Counted from the stretch's first letter, positions 16,482 through 25,834 are shown. The stretch is DNA of 47,657 nt from an uncultured Gammaproteobacteria bacterium (GCA_902556205.1 CACDVH010000010.1:1-47657); one strand, 5' to 3'. Notes: a model not told the origin generated them from the letters alone. Made by a program: numbers and translations.

Positions 16482-17423
16482 ATGAGTTCACATAACAATT
16501 CAAATATTGATATAGGTTTTGAAATCAATCAGCATAAGGATTATCAAAGACTTCAAGTAGTTACTCTTTCACAAGAATTAGTTGAAAAATTTGATGAATC
16601 GACTAGTCAATATAATGTTCAGTCAATTGAGTACAAGCCTTTCCTACGTTTTTTTATCGCTAATTGTTTAAATGATTTAACCCATAATACACTTGCTGAG
16701 TTTTTATCAAATACACTCAATAATCGCTCTACAGGCGCCATATTACTGCAGTGCAATAACTTAGATAATAGATACCACAATCATGATACTTTAATTGACT
16801 TAAATATTCGATTATCAACTGCCATTTCTCACTTAATTGGACTTCCAAACTTAGATTCAATGTCTGGAAAATTTTATGCTAGATTCTCTGTAAAAAATGA
16901 AGACAACAGTGATAGTTATTTGCGTCAGGCTCATCGTAGAATGGAGCTTCATAATGATGGCACTTATGTTGAAGAAAAAACTGACTGGGTGCTCATGCAG
17001 AAAATCATAGAATCAAATGTTGAGGGTGGAGAGTCGCTATTACTTCACCTTGATGATTGGACTGACTTGCAGAAGTTTTATGAACACCCCTTGGCCAAAG
17101 AAAACCTTCGGTGGGGCTCACCATCAAGTAAAAATGTTGATTATAAGACAACTCATCCTATTTTCTTAGATGAAGACGAGGATGGAAAGCCAATGATGTC
17201 ATATATTGATCAATTTGTTGAGCCGAAGAATATGGAACAAGGCCTTTACCTCTATGAGCTAGGAGAATCTCTCGAGAGTGATAGTGCCACCTACAGCGTC
17301 AAACTAAATGAGGGCAGCATGCTTATAATTAATAATTACTTTTGGCTTCATGGAAGAGATAAATTTACTGCCAATAAAAATCTTCATCGTGAACTACTTC
17401 GCCAAAGAGGTGTTTTTAATTAA
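16482..17423 (+). CDS. glaH: Glutarate 2-hydroxylase (CsiD/GlaH), Fe(II)/2-oxoglutarate-dependent
   Basis: A 313-residue member of the CsiD family, slightly shorter than E. coli CsiD (325). The iron-binding facial triad is visible as His157-x-Asp159 in LHNDGTY and His290 in FWLHGRD. Arg residues in LHRELLRQRG at the C-terminus fit the 2-oxoglutarate carboxylate-binding position. The enzyme converts glutarate plus 2-oxoglutarate and oxygen to L-2-hydroxyglutarate, succinate and carbon dioxide in the cytoplasm. It is followed 51 bp later by lhgO, which uses the product, and is divergent from glaR. This is the same gene set as the E. coli csiD region. Confidence 0.93.
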   Translation: MSSHNNSNIDIGFEINQHKDYQRLQVVTLSQELVEKFDESTSQYNVQSIEYKPFLRFFIANCLNDLTHNTLAEFLSNTLNNRSTGAILLQCNNLDNRYHNHDTLIDLNIRLSTAISHLIGLPNLDSMSGKFYARFSVKNEDNSDSYLRQAHRRMELHNDGTYVEEKTDWVLMQKIIESNVEGGESLLLHLDDWTDLQKFYEHPLAKENLRWGSPSSKNVDYKTTHPIFLDEDEDGKPMMSYIDQFVEPKNMEQGLYLYELGESLESDSATYSVKLNEGSMLIINNYFWLHGRDKFTANKNLHRELLRQRGVFN

Positions 17424-17474
17424 CCTTTATCAACAGACTATATAATCATTTAGTATTTCTTTCATATTATCAAT

Positions 17475-18692
17475 ATGCCTAAAGACGAACTCTTCGACTA
17501 TGTTGTTTTGGGTGGGGGTATTGTTGGCGTTTCTACAGCGCTTTCAGTGAAAACCAAGCACCCTGAAAAAAGAGTATTGCTTCTAGAAAAAGAGGGATCC
17601 TTTGCACAACATCAAACTGGACATAATAGTGGGGTTATTCATGCAGGTGTTTATTATGAACCTGGCAGTTTGAAAGCAGAGTTTTGCAGAGAGGGACTTA
17701 AAGAAACAATTTCATTTTGTAATACCCATGGTATTCCCTTTGAGCAATGTGGCAAATTACTTGTTGCCACAAATGCTCTTGAGCTAGAAAGAATGAACAA
17801 ACTATTTGAAAGATGCAAGGCTAATCAAATAGAGGCTGAGATATTAGATCAAGAAGAACTCCATAAAATCGAGCCTAATATTGCTGGAATTGGAGCAATT
17901 CTGGTCAAATCAACTGGAATTGTTAACTACAAATTAATCACAAAAAAAATGATAGAAGAGTTCGAATCCATTGGTGGAGAATTTTTACTAAACACAAAGG
18001 TTGTTAATTTAGAAGAGAATCAAGATCAAATCAAGATAATCACTTCAAATGAGAAAATTTGTTCAAAGTATCTCATTTGCTGTGCTGGACTTATGGCCGA
18101 CAGAGTTGCAAAGTTACTTGACATCAAAATTAACTTTCAAATCATCCCTTTTCGGGGCGAATACTACAGACTCAAAAAACAACACAATAGCCTTGTTAAG
18201 CATCTGATCTATCCAATCCCTGATCCCAATCTACCTTTCTTGGGTGTGCATTTAACTAGAATGATTGATGGAAGTATTACAGTTGGTCCAAATGCAGTTC
18301 TAGGATTTAAGCGCGAGGGGTATAAAAAATTTAATTTCAGTATAAAGGATACTCTTGGGTTCTTATCCTTCAGAGGGTTCCACAATGTGCTTAAAAAGAA
18401 CTTTCGATCTGGCGTATATGAAATGAAAAATTCATTATTTAAACGAGGCTATCTAAAAGAAGTGCAAAAATATAGCCCTCAAATTAAGCTGAATGATCTC
18501 AAGCCATACCCAGCAGGAATAAGGGCTCAAGCAGTATTAGAAGATGGCACCCTTGTTCATGACTTTTTATTTGCAGAAAGCAAGAGATCTATTCATGTCT
18601 GTAATGCGCCCTCTCCAGCTGCCACATCAGCCATTCCAATTGGAAAATACATTACTGAAAAAGCCACCAAGGCTTATAACAATTTAACTTAA
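17475..18692 (+). CDS. lhgO: L-2-hydroxyglutarate dehydrogenase/oxidase
   Basis: A 405-residue FAD enzyme of the D-amino-acid oxidase superfamily. The dinucleotide-binding GGGIVG motif lies at residues 13-18, followed by the HNSGVIHAGVYYEPGSLKA segment that is highly typical of LhgO/L2HGDH. Later motifs YLICCAGLMADRVA and GVHLTRMIDGSITVGPNAVL also match. It oxidises L-2-hydroxyglutarate to 2-oxoglutarate and passes electrons to the quinone pool at the membrane. This regenerates the 2-oxoglutarate consumed by GlaH. The 3' end overlaps the convergent amidotransferase gene by 9 bp. Confidence 0.94.
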   Translation: MPKDELFDYVVLGGGIVGVSTALSVKTKHPEKRVLLLEKEGSFAQHQTGHNSGVIHAGVYYEPGSLKAEFCREGLKETISFCNTHGIPFEQCGKLLVATNALELERMNKLFERCKANQIEAEILDQEELHKIEPNIAGIGAILVKSTGIVNYKLITKKMIEEFESIGGEFLLNTKVVNLEENQDQIKIITSNEKICSKYLICCAGLMADRVAKLLDIKINFQIIPFRGEYYRLKKQHNSLVKHLIYPIPDPNLPFLGVHLTRMIDGSITVGPNAVLGFKREGYKKFNFSIKDTLGFLSFRGFHNVLKKNFRSGVYEMKNSLFKRGYLKEVQKYSPQIKLNDLKPYPAGIRAQAVLEDGTLVHDFLFAESKRSIHVCNAPSPAATSAIPIGKYITEKATKAYNNLT

Positions 18693-19397
18693 AAAAAACT
18701 GTCTTATAGTCTGAGCAAATTGAGATGATTGAACACTTTCAGGAACTTCCTTTAGCTTCTTAAGTGCAGGATCTGTGAATTCTTTTGGAATGATCACTTC
18801 TCGGCGAGCATTCAGTAATGCCTCAGTAAAGTCAATCTTAAATTCTGGATGAGCCTGCATTGTTAAAACTTTATCCTCGATATAAAAGCCAGCATTTTCA
18901 CAGAATTCTGAAGACGCGTAAAGAGTTGCTTTCTCTGGGAGCTGAAGGACTTGGTCTTGATGACAAATATTCAGCGTCAACTCCTCTGACAAATTACCCA
19001 AGTAATTCGCACTCTTATCAATTTTATAAGTGTGCAATCCTAAACCCCAACCCTTAGTTGATTTTTCAACATGACCTCCGAGAGTCTGAGCGATAAGCTG
19101 ATGACCAAAACAGACTCCAAAAATTGGTAATTTATCATGATAAATATTTTTAATTAATTGACTTACAGTTGGAATCCAAGAATGCTCTTCATAAACTCCA
19201 TGCGGAGAACCTGTCACTATCCAACCATCGCAATCTAAATGATTTTCCGGGAACTCTGACCTTAAGATATTATAAGTTTTAAATTCAAAAACCTGCTCCT
19301 CTGAATCAATCAGTTTCATAAGCATATCTGCATAAGAACCATACCTTTCAACTAGTTCATCTGACGCCCATCCAACAAGTAGTATTCCAATTTTCAT
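18684..19397 (-). CDS. Class I glutamine amidotransferase-like protein
   Basis: A 237-residue stand-alone GATase. The nucleophile elbow GVCFGHQ carries Cys96, and His183 with Glu185 in QAHPEF complete the triad. It belongs to the GMP synthase-like amidotransferase group rather than the PuuD (peptidase C26) group. It shares the pattern VTGSP, GVCFGHQLIA and KGW with the partial gene at the left edge, so the two are paralogues. It is transcribed with agmatinase and PuuB-like genes, which suggests a role in hydrolysing a gamma-glutamyl-polyamine intermediate in place of PuuD. That role is inference; amide transfer or release of ammonia from glutamine is also possible. Confidence 0.85.
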   Translation of the reverse strand: MKIGILLVGWASDELVERYGSYADMLMKLIDSEEQVFEFKTYNILRSEFPENHLDCDGWIVTGSPHGVYEEHSWIPTVSQLIKNIYHDKLPIFGVCFGHQLIAQTLGGHVEKSTKGWGLGLHTYKIDKSANYLGNLSEELTLNICHQDQVLQLPEKATLYASSEFCENAGFYIEDKVLTMQAHPEFKIDFTEALLNARREVIIPKEFTDPALKKLKEVPESVQSSQFAQTIRQFFLS

Positions 19398-19414
19398 CGC
19401 CTTGAAACTTAATC

Positions 19415-20383
19415 CTATTTTTTATTTTTCTTTTGTTTTGCTCTCAAAACTAAATAATCATGAGCTATTGTTGCAGCTGCTATTGCAGTGATATCTGCGT
19501 GATCATAGGCGGGAGCAACCTCTACAACATCTGCGCCGATAAAGTTAATTTTTTCTAGACCTCTAACTATTCCCAAAGCTTGAGCCGAGGTGAGCCCACC
19601 TGAGACAGGAGTTCCAGTACCAGGAGCATAGGCTGGATCAAGACCATCTATATCAAAGGTAAGGTAAGCAGGTCGATCCTTAACAGTTTCAATGATTTTG
19701 GCAATAACTTCCTTAACTCCATTTTCATGTACCCATGGAGCGTCTAGAATTTTTACGCCTTTGGTATTACTGTTATGAGTTCTAATTCCAATCTGTATAG
19801 AGTGATCAGTATCAATTAAGTTCTCTTTAATGGCTCTTGAAAACATAGTTCCATGGTCAAGCCTTCCATCTTCGTCAGGCCATGTATCTGTATGTGCATC
19901 AAAATGAACTAAAGCAATAGGACCATGTTTCTCAGCATGAGCTCTTAAAAGTGGATAGGTTACAAAATGATCGCCACCAAAAGTGAGCATCTCTACTCCA
20001 GCGTCAAGAATAGTTTTTGCATGATTTTCTATCTCTGACACAATGTTGCCATGAAAACCATAATCTAATTCACAATCACCGTAGTCTGAAACTGCTAACG
20101 TCTTAAAAGGATCTATTCCATCAGGAAAAGCTAGTAACTCTGCAAGCTGGACTGATGCCTCTCTAATAGCTTTGGGGCCAAATCTTGCCCCTGGCCTGAA
20201 ACTAGTTGCAGCGTCATAAGGTATTCCACTGACAGCAATATCCACACCCTTAAGATCTTTTGTGTATTTGCGCCTAAGAAAACTCAAAGCGCCGCCATAA
20301 GTCATCTCATTAGCTCTTCCATAAAGACTTTTTTTAGTAAAAGCCTGGTCTGTTTTCATGTCTTCAAAGTCGTCAATACTCAT
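19415..20383 (-). CDS. speB: Agmatinase-type ureohydrolase
   Basis: A 322-residue member of the arginase/agmatinase family. All manganese ligands expected are present: His139 in GGDHF, Asp162, His164 and Asp166 in FDAHTDT, and Asp244 and Asp246 in FDIDGLDPAYAPGTGTP. The ending with PAYDHADITAIAAATIAHD also fits. Agmatinase hydrolyses agmatine to putrescine and urea in the cytoplasm. Its neighbours are polyamine catabolic genes, which supports agmatine as substrate, but guanidinobutyrate or another guanidino compound is possible. No arginine decarboxylase lies in the window, so agmatine may be imported. Confidence 0.88.
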   Translation of the reverse strand: MSIDDFEDMKTDQAFTKKSLYGRANEMTYGGALSFLRRKYTKDLKGVDIAVSGIPYDAATSFRPGARFGPKAIREASVQLAELLAFPDGIDPFKTLAVSDYGDCELDYGFHGNIVSEIENHAKTILDAGVEMLTFGGDHFVTYPLLRAHAEKHGPIALVHFDAHTDTWPDEDGRLDHGTMFSRAIKENLIDTDHSIQIGIRTHNSNTKGVKILDAPWVHENGVKEVIAKIIETVKDRPAYLTFDIDGLDPAYAPGTGTPVSGGLTSAQALGIVRGLEKINFIGADVVEVAPAYDHADITAIAAATIAHDYLVLRAKQKKNKK

Positions 20384-20395
20384 AAACTTCTCTCT

Positions 20396-21664
20396 TTATA
20401 TTCTGTCCAGTAATGAATAATAAAGCATACCAATTTTCATACTTGGGTTTCGTAAAAATCTTCCCCCAGGGAAACTTTGTCTAGGAACTTTAGACATAAT
20501 ATCAAAAGTCTCTCCATTTCCAGTTATTTTCTCTGAAACTATTTTTCCAGAATAGCTTGCTAAGGCGACACCTTGGCCTGAGTAACCTTGGGCTGAAATG
20601 ACTTTGTCGTTATAAAGCGTTGTGAAGAATGGGAGGCGGTTCATTGTTATTGCAAGCTTTCCTCCCCAAGCATAATCGATTTTGATGTCTTTGAGAAATG
20701 GGTAAATTTTCTCTAACGGTCTAGTTACAATTGGCACGATATTTTTGGATAAATTTTTTGAATAGTTCTCTCCACCTCCAAAAAGCAGGCGTTTATCAGC
20801 ACTTAGACGAAAATAATTAATAACAAATCTTGAGTCCGCAAAGGCAATATCTCTTGGATTGATCTTTTGGACTGTTGCGTCATCAAGAGGTTTGGTTGCT
20901 ACAATATAGTTATTCATTGGTAAGATTTTTGATGTTAATCTCTTCTCTAAATTATCAAGATAGCCATTACAGGCGAGAATAACTCGATCAGCCTTGATAG
21001 TGCCGTTCTGAGTCTGAACTTTGACATAGCTATCATGAACCTTGTAATCTATTGCAGAAGTATTTTCAAAGACTTTTGCACCTGCTGCTATGGCAGCCTT
21101 TGCAATGCCTAGAGCATAATTGAGTGGATGGCAATGGGCCTCACCCTCATCAAAACTACCTCCGTAATAAGTATCAGAACCCGTTACTTCTCTCATTTCA
21201 TTGTCACTTAGATAGACCATATCTTTGTAATCATATTTATTAATCATATGATCAACATAGCGCTTTGACTCTTCACAATATCTCTGCTTATGGTTTGGAT
21301 GGGCGATTCCCTTCTTGTAGTCACACTGAATTTTGTATTTATCAATCAAATCTTTGGCATGGTACTTTGCCTCTTCTCCAATACACCACAAAGCCTTGGC
21401 TTTTTGAAATCCCAAAGCTTGTTCTAAATAGAATTGATCTCTCCTCATACCACCAGACACCTGACCCCCATTGGCGCCTGAAGCTCCAGATGCTATTTTG
21501 TTGGACTCAACTAGAAGAACATTGACGCCCTCATTTGCTAGATAAAGGGCAGATGATAAACCTGTATAACCGCCACCTATAATGCAAACGTCTGTCTCAT
21601 GTTCTCCATTGAGGACTGGCTGGTCTATATCAAAATTTCTTGTTGCCTGGTAATATGATTGCAC
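20396..21664 (-). CDS. puuB: FAD-dependent amine oxidoreductase, PuuB-like (gamma-glutamylputrescine oxidase type)
   Basis: A 422-residue DAO-family flavoprotein, close to the 426 of E. coli PuuB. The FAD-binding GGGYTG lies at about residues 30-35 after TDVCII, and the GANGGQVSGG segment and the later SAQGYSGQGVALASYSGK block are typical of PuuB-like oxidases. The gene starts with GTG at 21664, 10 bp after the stop of the aminotransferase gene; no better ATG keeps the FAD motif at a normal distance. It should oxidise a gamma-glutamylated diamine to its aldehyde. It works downstream of the PuuA-like synthetase encoded at 23275. Confidence 0.85.
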   Translation of the reverse strand: MQSYYQATRNFDIDQPVLNGEHETDVCIIGGGYTGLSSALYLANEGVNVLLVESNKIASGASGANGGQVSGGMRRDQFYLEQALGFQKAKALWCIGEEAKYHAKDLIDKYKIQCDYKKGIAHPNHKQRYCEESKRYVDHMINKYDYKDMVYLSDNEMREVTGSDTYYGGSFDEGEAHCHPLNYALGIAKAAIAAGAKVFENTSAIDYKVHDSYVKVQTQNGTIKADRVILACNGYLDNLEKRLTSKILPMNNYIVATKPLDDATVQKINPRDIAFADSRFVINYFRLSADKRLLFGGGENYSKNLSKNIVPIVTRPLEKIYPFLKDIKIDYAWGGKLAITMNRLPFFTTLYNDKVISAQGYSGQGVALASYSGKIVSEKITGNGETFDIMSKVPRQSFPGGRFLRNPSMKIGMLYYSLLDRI

Positions 21665-21674
21665 TCTAAAAAAA

Positions 21675-23048
21675 TTATTTGATCGACTTGGCTGTCAAAT
21701 CAAGACACTTCCACACCTTTTCAAGAATTTCATCAATATGATCATTATTGCAAATTAACGGCGGAGCTATAACCATCTTGTTTTTAATAGCCCTCATGAC
21801 TATGCCGTTCTCATAACATAAATCTCGACAAATCCCAACAACCTCAACACTATTTTCAAATCGTTTACAACTCTCTTTATCTTCAACTATTTCAATAGCT
21901 GCAAGCATACCAAGCTGTCTTGCCTCACCAACCAAAGGATGATTCTCTAACTCCTTCCACTTGCTTGCCAAGTAAGGGGCAGTATTATTTTTAACTTGGT
22001 CGAGTATATTTGTGTTTTCCATTAGTTCAAGATTAGCAACAGCTGCAGCCATGCAAGCAGGGTGTCCTGAGTATGTATAACCATGAGCAAATTCTTGATT
22101 GGCGGCTACCAATACATCAACAATGTCGTCTCTGACGACGACTCCGCCTACTGGCAAGTATCCGGAGGTTACGCCTTTAGCAAAAGGCATTAAATCTGGC
22201 TTAAAGTTAAAGTGTCCTGAGCCAAACCATTCTCCAGTTCTTCCAAAACCACAGATCACTTCATCCGCCACTAGAAGAATATTTCTCTCTTTACAAATCT
22301 TGCTAATTGCAGGCCAATAAGTTTTTGGAGGGATAATAACGCCTCCCGCACCCTGAATTGGTTCTGCTATAAATGCAGCAACTCGCTCTTCGCCAAGTTC
22401 ATCAATTTTATTAGCTAAACTCTGCGCCATTTTTAGCCCAAATTCATCGGCATCAATCTTTCCACCGGCCTCAACACAAGCATCATAATAGTATGGCTGT
22501 TCTACGTGCTCAATATCGGCTATTGGTAAACCGCCCTGAGCATGCATAGCACTCATTCCACCTAGGCTAGCTCCAGCCATCGTTGATCCATGGTAGGCAT
22601 TTGTTCGACTAATAATCACCGATTTCGAAGGCTTTCCTCTGGCAGCCCAGTAATGTCTTACTAACCTAACAACAGTATCATTTGCCTCAGAACCTGATCC
22701 ACAAAAATAAACTTTATTCATTCCCTCTGGCGTCTTATCAGCAATCATCTCAGATAACTTAATGGCTGAGGGATGACTCGACCCAAAAAAATTATTATAG
22801 TAAACAAGCTCTTTCATTTGCTCGTTCACCGCATCAATAATTGAAGATTGCCCATATCCCATATTGACACACCACAAGCCTGACATACTATCTAATATTT
22901 TCTTCCCATCGTTATCGTAAATATAAACCCCATCAGCACGACTGATAATGTGAGTTGACTCAGGATTTTTGATGTAACTTAAATCACTGAATGATTGAAT
23001 AAGATGTTTTGCATTTTTTTGTTGTAATACTGAAGTAGTTGCTGACAT
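21675..23048 (-). CDS. spuC: Class III PLP aminotransferase, putrescine/polyamine-pyruvate type
   Basis: A 457-residue omega-aminotransferase. The PLP-binding lysine is Lys291 in PFAKGVTSGYLPVGG, with Asp262 in VADEVICGFGRTG pairing with the pyridine nitrogen and the phosphate-cup segment FCGSGSEAND near 115-124. The opening MSATTSVLQQ and overall length match the SpuC-type putrescine-pyruvate aminotransferases. It offers a second, direct route from diamines to aminoaldehydes beside the gamma-glutamyl route. It is the first gene of the leftward operon aminotransferase-puuB-speB-amidotransferase. The palindrome at 23117-23130 lies 69 bp upstream. Beta-alanine or GABA as amino donors cannot be excluded. 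Confidence 0.87.
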   Translation of the reverse strand: MSATTSVLQQKNAKHLIQSFSDLSYIKNPESTHIISRADGVYIYDNDGKKILDSMSGLWCVNMGYGQSSIIDAVNEQMKELVYYNNFFGSSHPSAIKLSEMIADKTPEGMNKVYFCGSGSEANDTVVRLVRHYWAARGKPSKSVIISRTNAYHGSTMAGASLGGMSAMHAQGGLPIADIEHVEQPYYYDACVEAGGKIDADEFGLKMAQSLANKIDELGEERVAAFIAEPIQGAGGVIIPPKTYWPAISKICKERNILLVADEVICGFGRTGEWFGSGHFNFKPDLMPFAKGVTSGYLPVGGVVVRDDIVDVLVAANQEFAHGYTYSGHPACMAAAVANLELMENTNILDQVKNNTAPYLASKWKELENHPLVGEARQLGMLAAIEIVEDKESCKRFENSVEVVGICRDLCYENGIVMRAIKNKMVIAPPLICNNDHIDEILEKVWKCLDLTAKSIK

Positions 23049-23116
23049 ATTAATTCCTTGATTTGGTTGCTTACAATTTGTATGTTTTATTATTTTTTTT
23101 ATAGCAATAATATATA

Positions 23117-23130
23117 GTTCGTATACGAAT
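23117..23130. promoter_or_regulatory. Operator-like palindrome, copy 4 (polyamine genes)
   Basis: GTTCGTATACGAAT matches copy 1 (5301-5314) at 13 of 14 positions and contains a perfect 12-bp palindrome. It lies in the 226-bp spacer between the aminotransferase and puuA genes, 69 bp from the aminotransferase start and 144 bp from the puuA start. The rest of this spacer is AT-rich with no gene. Confidence 0.65.
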
Positions 23131-23274
23131 GATAATTATAGCATCACAACGATAAAAAATTATCAATTCAAAGTATCAAAAAAAATATTTTATATATTTA
23201 GTCTTTTATGTTTAAGTGATATAGTGTAATCTTTTTTTAGTTTTTGACAATATTTATTTAACATTTTTTTAGTT

Positions 23275-24636
23275 ATGAATAATTTTGCAGAGAAATTTCT
23301 TGGCGCAAACCCCGAACTCAAAAAAATTGAATTCATATATGTAGATTTCAATGGCATCTCAAGAGGCAAAAGCGCTTCTCCAAAAACACTGATTAAGGCA
23401 GCTAGTGGCGGGTTAAAAATGCCAGTATCAAGCTATGTTTTAGATATTTGGGGTGATAATCCTAAGGGAACAGGCCTGGTAATGACAACAGGTGATGGCG
23501 ATGCAACTTGCAAAGTTGTTGAAAATACTCTTGCATTAACGCCTTGGAGCTCGAATCGAACTGCCCAGTGCCTTGTCAGTATGGAAGATAATGATGGAAG
23601 CCCAATCTATGCTGATCCTAGAAACATACTTAAAAGTGTATTGAAGCGATTTGATGAGCTTGGTCTTAGACCAGTCATTGCTCCTGAAATGGAGTTTTAT
23701 TTAATCGATAACCAACTGACAAAACACGGGCATCCTCAAATGCCATTGATTCCTGGAACGAATAGGCGATTCAAAGAAGTTCAATTACTTAACCTTAACG
23801 TTATGGATGATTTTGAAGACTTCTTTGATCTGGTTGATAAAAGTGCTAAATCACTTGGCATACCTTCAGAGACAGCAATTGCAGAGTGCGCCCCGGGTCA
23901 ATTTGAAATCAATTTACTTCATCACGACGACCCGCTTCTGATGGCTGACCAAGCTTTTTTAATGAAAAGATCCATAAAGAACTGCGCCAAAAAATTTAAC
24001 CTAAATGCCACATTTATGGCTAAGCCATTTTCAGAGGAAGCAGGTAATGGTATGCATGCTCACTTAAGTATTATTGACAAAAAAGGTAACAATTTATTCA
24101 AGCTTGATGCAAGCAATCAACCAAAAGGTATTTTTGCTGATGCGATTGGCGGTCTTCTAAAAACAACCCCTGACTTTCTATCATTTTATGCTTCACACTC
24201 GAACTCATTTAGAAGGCTAGTTCATAATGCTGACCATGCTCCTACAACTCTCAGCTGGGGTCATGAAAACAGAACAGCCCTGATCAGAATTCCTGAGGCA
24301 TCTTCAAGCGCTACAAGACTAGAATTCAGGCTTCCAAGTGCTGACTCAAACCCCTACTTAGTTTTTGCATCAATACTCTCAAGCGTGCTATCAGGTATAG
24401 AGAACAAATACCCACTTGGTAAAGAGACGATTGGTAATGCTCACGCTCAACACAAAGCTGAGCTAGGAATTACCTGGAGAGAAGCAGTTGAAAAAACCAG
24501 TAAATCAAAAGTGGTGAAGAAATTTTTTGGAGAGCAATTCCAAAAGTCTTTTCAAGTTGTAAAAGAACACGAAATTAGCAGGTTTGAAAGCACTGTTACA
24601 GATTTTGAATACAATTCATATTTGAGACATTTATAA
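23275..24636 (+). CDS. puuA: Glutamine synthetase family protein, gamma-glutamylpolyamine synthetase type
   Basis: A 453-residue enzyme of the glutamine synthetase superfamily (type III/PuuA branch). Metal and substrate motifs are visible: APEMEFYL near residues 140-147, ECAPGQFEINLLHHDD near 203-218, the GNGMHAHLS motif near 259-267, and SFRRLVHNADHAP near 310-322. It joins glutamate to a polyamine amino group with ATP, the first step of the Puu pathway. Neighbours on both sides (PuuB-like oxidase, agmatinase, Pot transporter) support a polyamine substrate over ammonia. Ethanolamine or monoamines are alternatives known in related enzymes. It is divergent from the aminotransferase. Confidence 0.88.
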   Translation: MNNFAEKFLGANPELKKIEFIYVDFNGISRGKSASPKTLIKAASGGLKMPVSSYVLDIWGDNPKGTGLVMTTGDGDATCKVVENTLALTPWSSNRTAQCLVSMEDNDGSPIYADPRNILKSVLKRFDELGLRPVIAPEMEFYLIDNQLTKHGHPQMPLIPGTNRRFKEVQLLNLNVMDDFEDFFDLVDKSAKSLGIPSETAIAECAPGQFEINLLHHDDPLLMADQAFLMKRSIKNCAKKFNLNATFMAKPFSEEAGNGMHAHLSIIDKKGNNLFKLDASNQPKGIFADAIGGLLKTTPDFLSFYASHSNSFRRLVHNADHAPTTLSWGHENRTALIRIPEASSSATRLEFRLPSADSNPYLVFASILSSVLSGIENKYPLGKETIGNAHAQHKAELGITWREAVEKTSKSKVVKKFFGEQFQKSFQVVKEHEISRFESTVTDFEYNSYLRHL

Positions 24637-24731
24637 AAGAAACTGGATTGTAATTAAAAAAAGGTGATTATTAAATACAAAAATTTAATATAATCCAATT
24701 AGTTAAAAGTAAAAACAAAAGGAGAAATAGA

Positions 24732-25823
24732 ATGAAAAACAATTTAAACAAACTGCTCATAGCTGGAGCACTAACATTTTCAGCTCAGGCAGCAATTGCA
24801 GAAGAAGTGGTGAATGTTCTTAACTGGTCTGATTATATTGACGAGCAAGTTAATGAGGATTTCACAGCTGCAACAGGCATCAAAGTGGTGTATGACGTAT
24901 TCGACTCAAATGAAGTTCTTGAGGCTAAGCTTCTGGCTGGTGGCTCTGGCTATGACGTTGTTGTTCCATCAAGCAGCTTCTTGGCTCGACAAATTCAAGC
25001 TGGAGTATTCCAAAAGCTCGATAAATCAAAATTATCCAATATTGGTAACATGTGGAGTGATATCGAAGACCAGGTTGCACAGTTTGGTCCTCTCAATGAC
25101 TACTCAGTCAACTATATGTGGGGAACAACTGGAATTGGTTATAACGAAGGCATGATTAATGAAAGAATGGAGAATGCTCCAACATCATCTCTTGCTATGG
25201 TGTTTGATCCAGATGTTGTTTCTAAATTCGCGGACTGCGGAGTCCACTTACTCAATGCGCCTACTGAAATTATTCCAGCAGCGCTTGCTTATCTCGGTGA
25301 GGATCCAAGGAGTACGGACTCTGACGTGATAGCGAAAGCTGAAGCCGTCTTAACTGCAGTTAGACCGCACATTCAAAAATTTCATTCATCGCAATACATT
25401 GATGCACTCGCAAATGGAGATATCTGTTTAGTTGTTGGTTGGTCAGGTGATATCTTCATGGCTCAATATGCTGCATGGGATGCTGAAAATGGCGTTGAAA
25501 TCGTCTACTCAATTCCTGAAGAGGGAGCACTCATGTGGTTTGATCAGTTAGCTGTTCCTAAGGATGCGCCTAACACTGCTAATGCACACAAGTACATCAA
25601 CTGGATTATGGATCCAGAGCAGATTGCAACAGCTACAAACTACGTTTGGTATGCAAACGGTAACTTAGCTTCGCAGCCATTACTGGATGAAGAGCTATTG
25701 AATGATCCTGCGGTTTATCCAACTCCTGAAGTCATGGCAGGCTTATACATTAGCCCTACCTATGACGCAAGATCACAAAGAGTAATTACTCGCACTTGGA
25801 CTAAAGTTACTACTGGTCAGTAA
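24732..25823 (+). CDS. potF: Polyamine ABC transporter substrate-binding protein, PotF/PotD type
   Basis: A 363-residue periplasmic binding protein. The signal peptide covers about residues 1-23 (ending AAIA before EEVVNV). The mature opening VNVLNWSDYID is a hallmark of PotD/PotF-like proteins, followed by VVYDVFDSNEVLEAKL and the YDVVVPSSSFLARQI segment. Trp and Asp residues in NWSDYID, the MWGTTGIGYN segment and VVGWSGD fit the polyamine cation cage. Length is close to E. coli PotF (370). A GGAGAAATAG ribosome-binding site precedes the ATG. A strong hairpin terminator follows, leaving the permease and ATPase genes to read-through. Confidence 0.92.
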   Translation: MKNNLNKLLIAGALTFSAQAAIAEEVVNVLNWSDYIDEQVNEDFTAATGIKVVYDVFDSNEVLEAKLLAGGSGYDVVVPSSSFLARQIQAGVFQKLDKSKLSNIGNMWSDIEDQVAQFGPLNDYSVNYMWGTTGIGYNEGMINERMENAPTSSLAMVFDPDVVSKFADCGVHLLNAPTEIIPAALAYLGEDPRSTDSDVIAKAEAVLTAVRPHIQKFHSSQYIDALANGDICLVVGWSGDIFMAQYAAWDAENGVEIVYSIPEEGALMWFDQLAVPKDAPNTANAHKYINWIMDPEQIATATNYVWYANGNLASQPLLDEELLNDPAVYPTPEVMAGLYISPTYDARSQRVITRTWTKVTTGQ

Positions 25824-25834
25824 CCTTTAATCAA

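Noticed and set aside
18684-19397. Direct PuuD assignment for the amidotransferase
   Set aside because: The sequence belongs to the GMP synthase-like GATase group with GVCFGHQ; PuuD is a peptidase C26-type protein with a different motif context.
24814-25155. Plus-strand open frame inside potF in another frame
   Set aside because: It is contained in potF, has no ribosome-binding site of its own and no recognisable motif.
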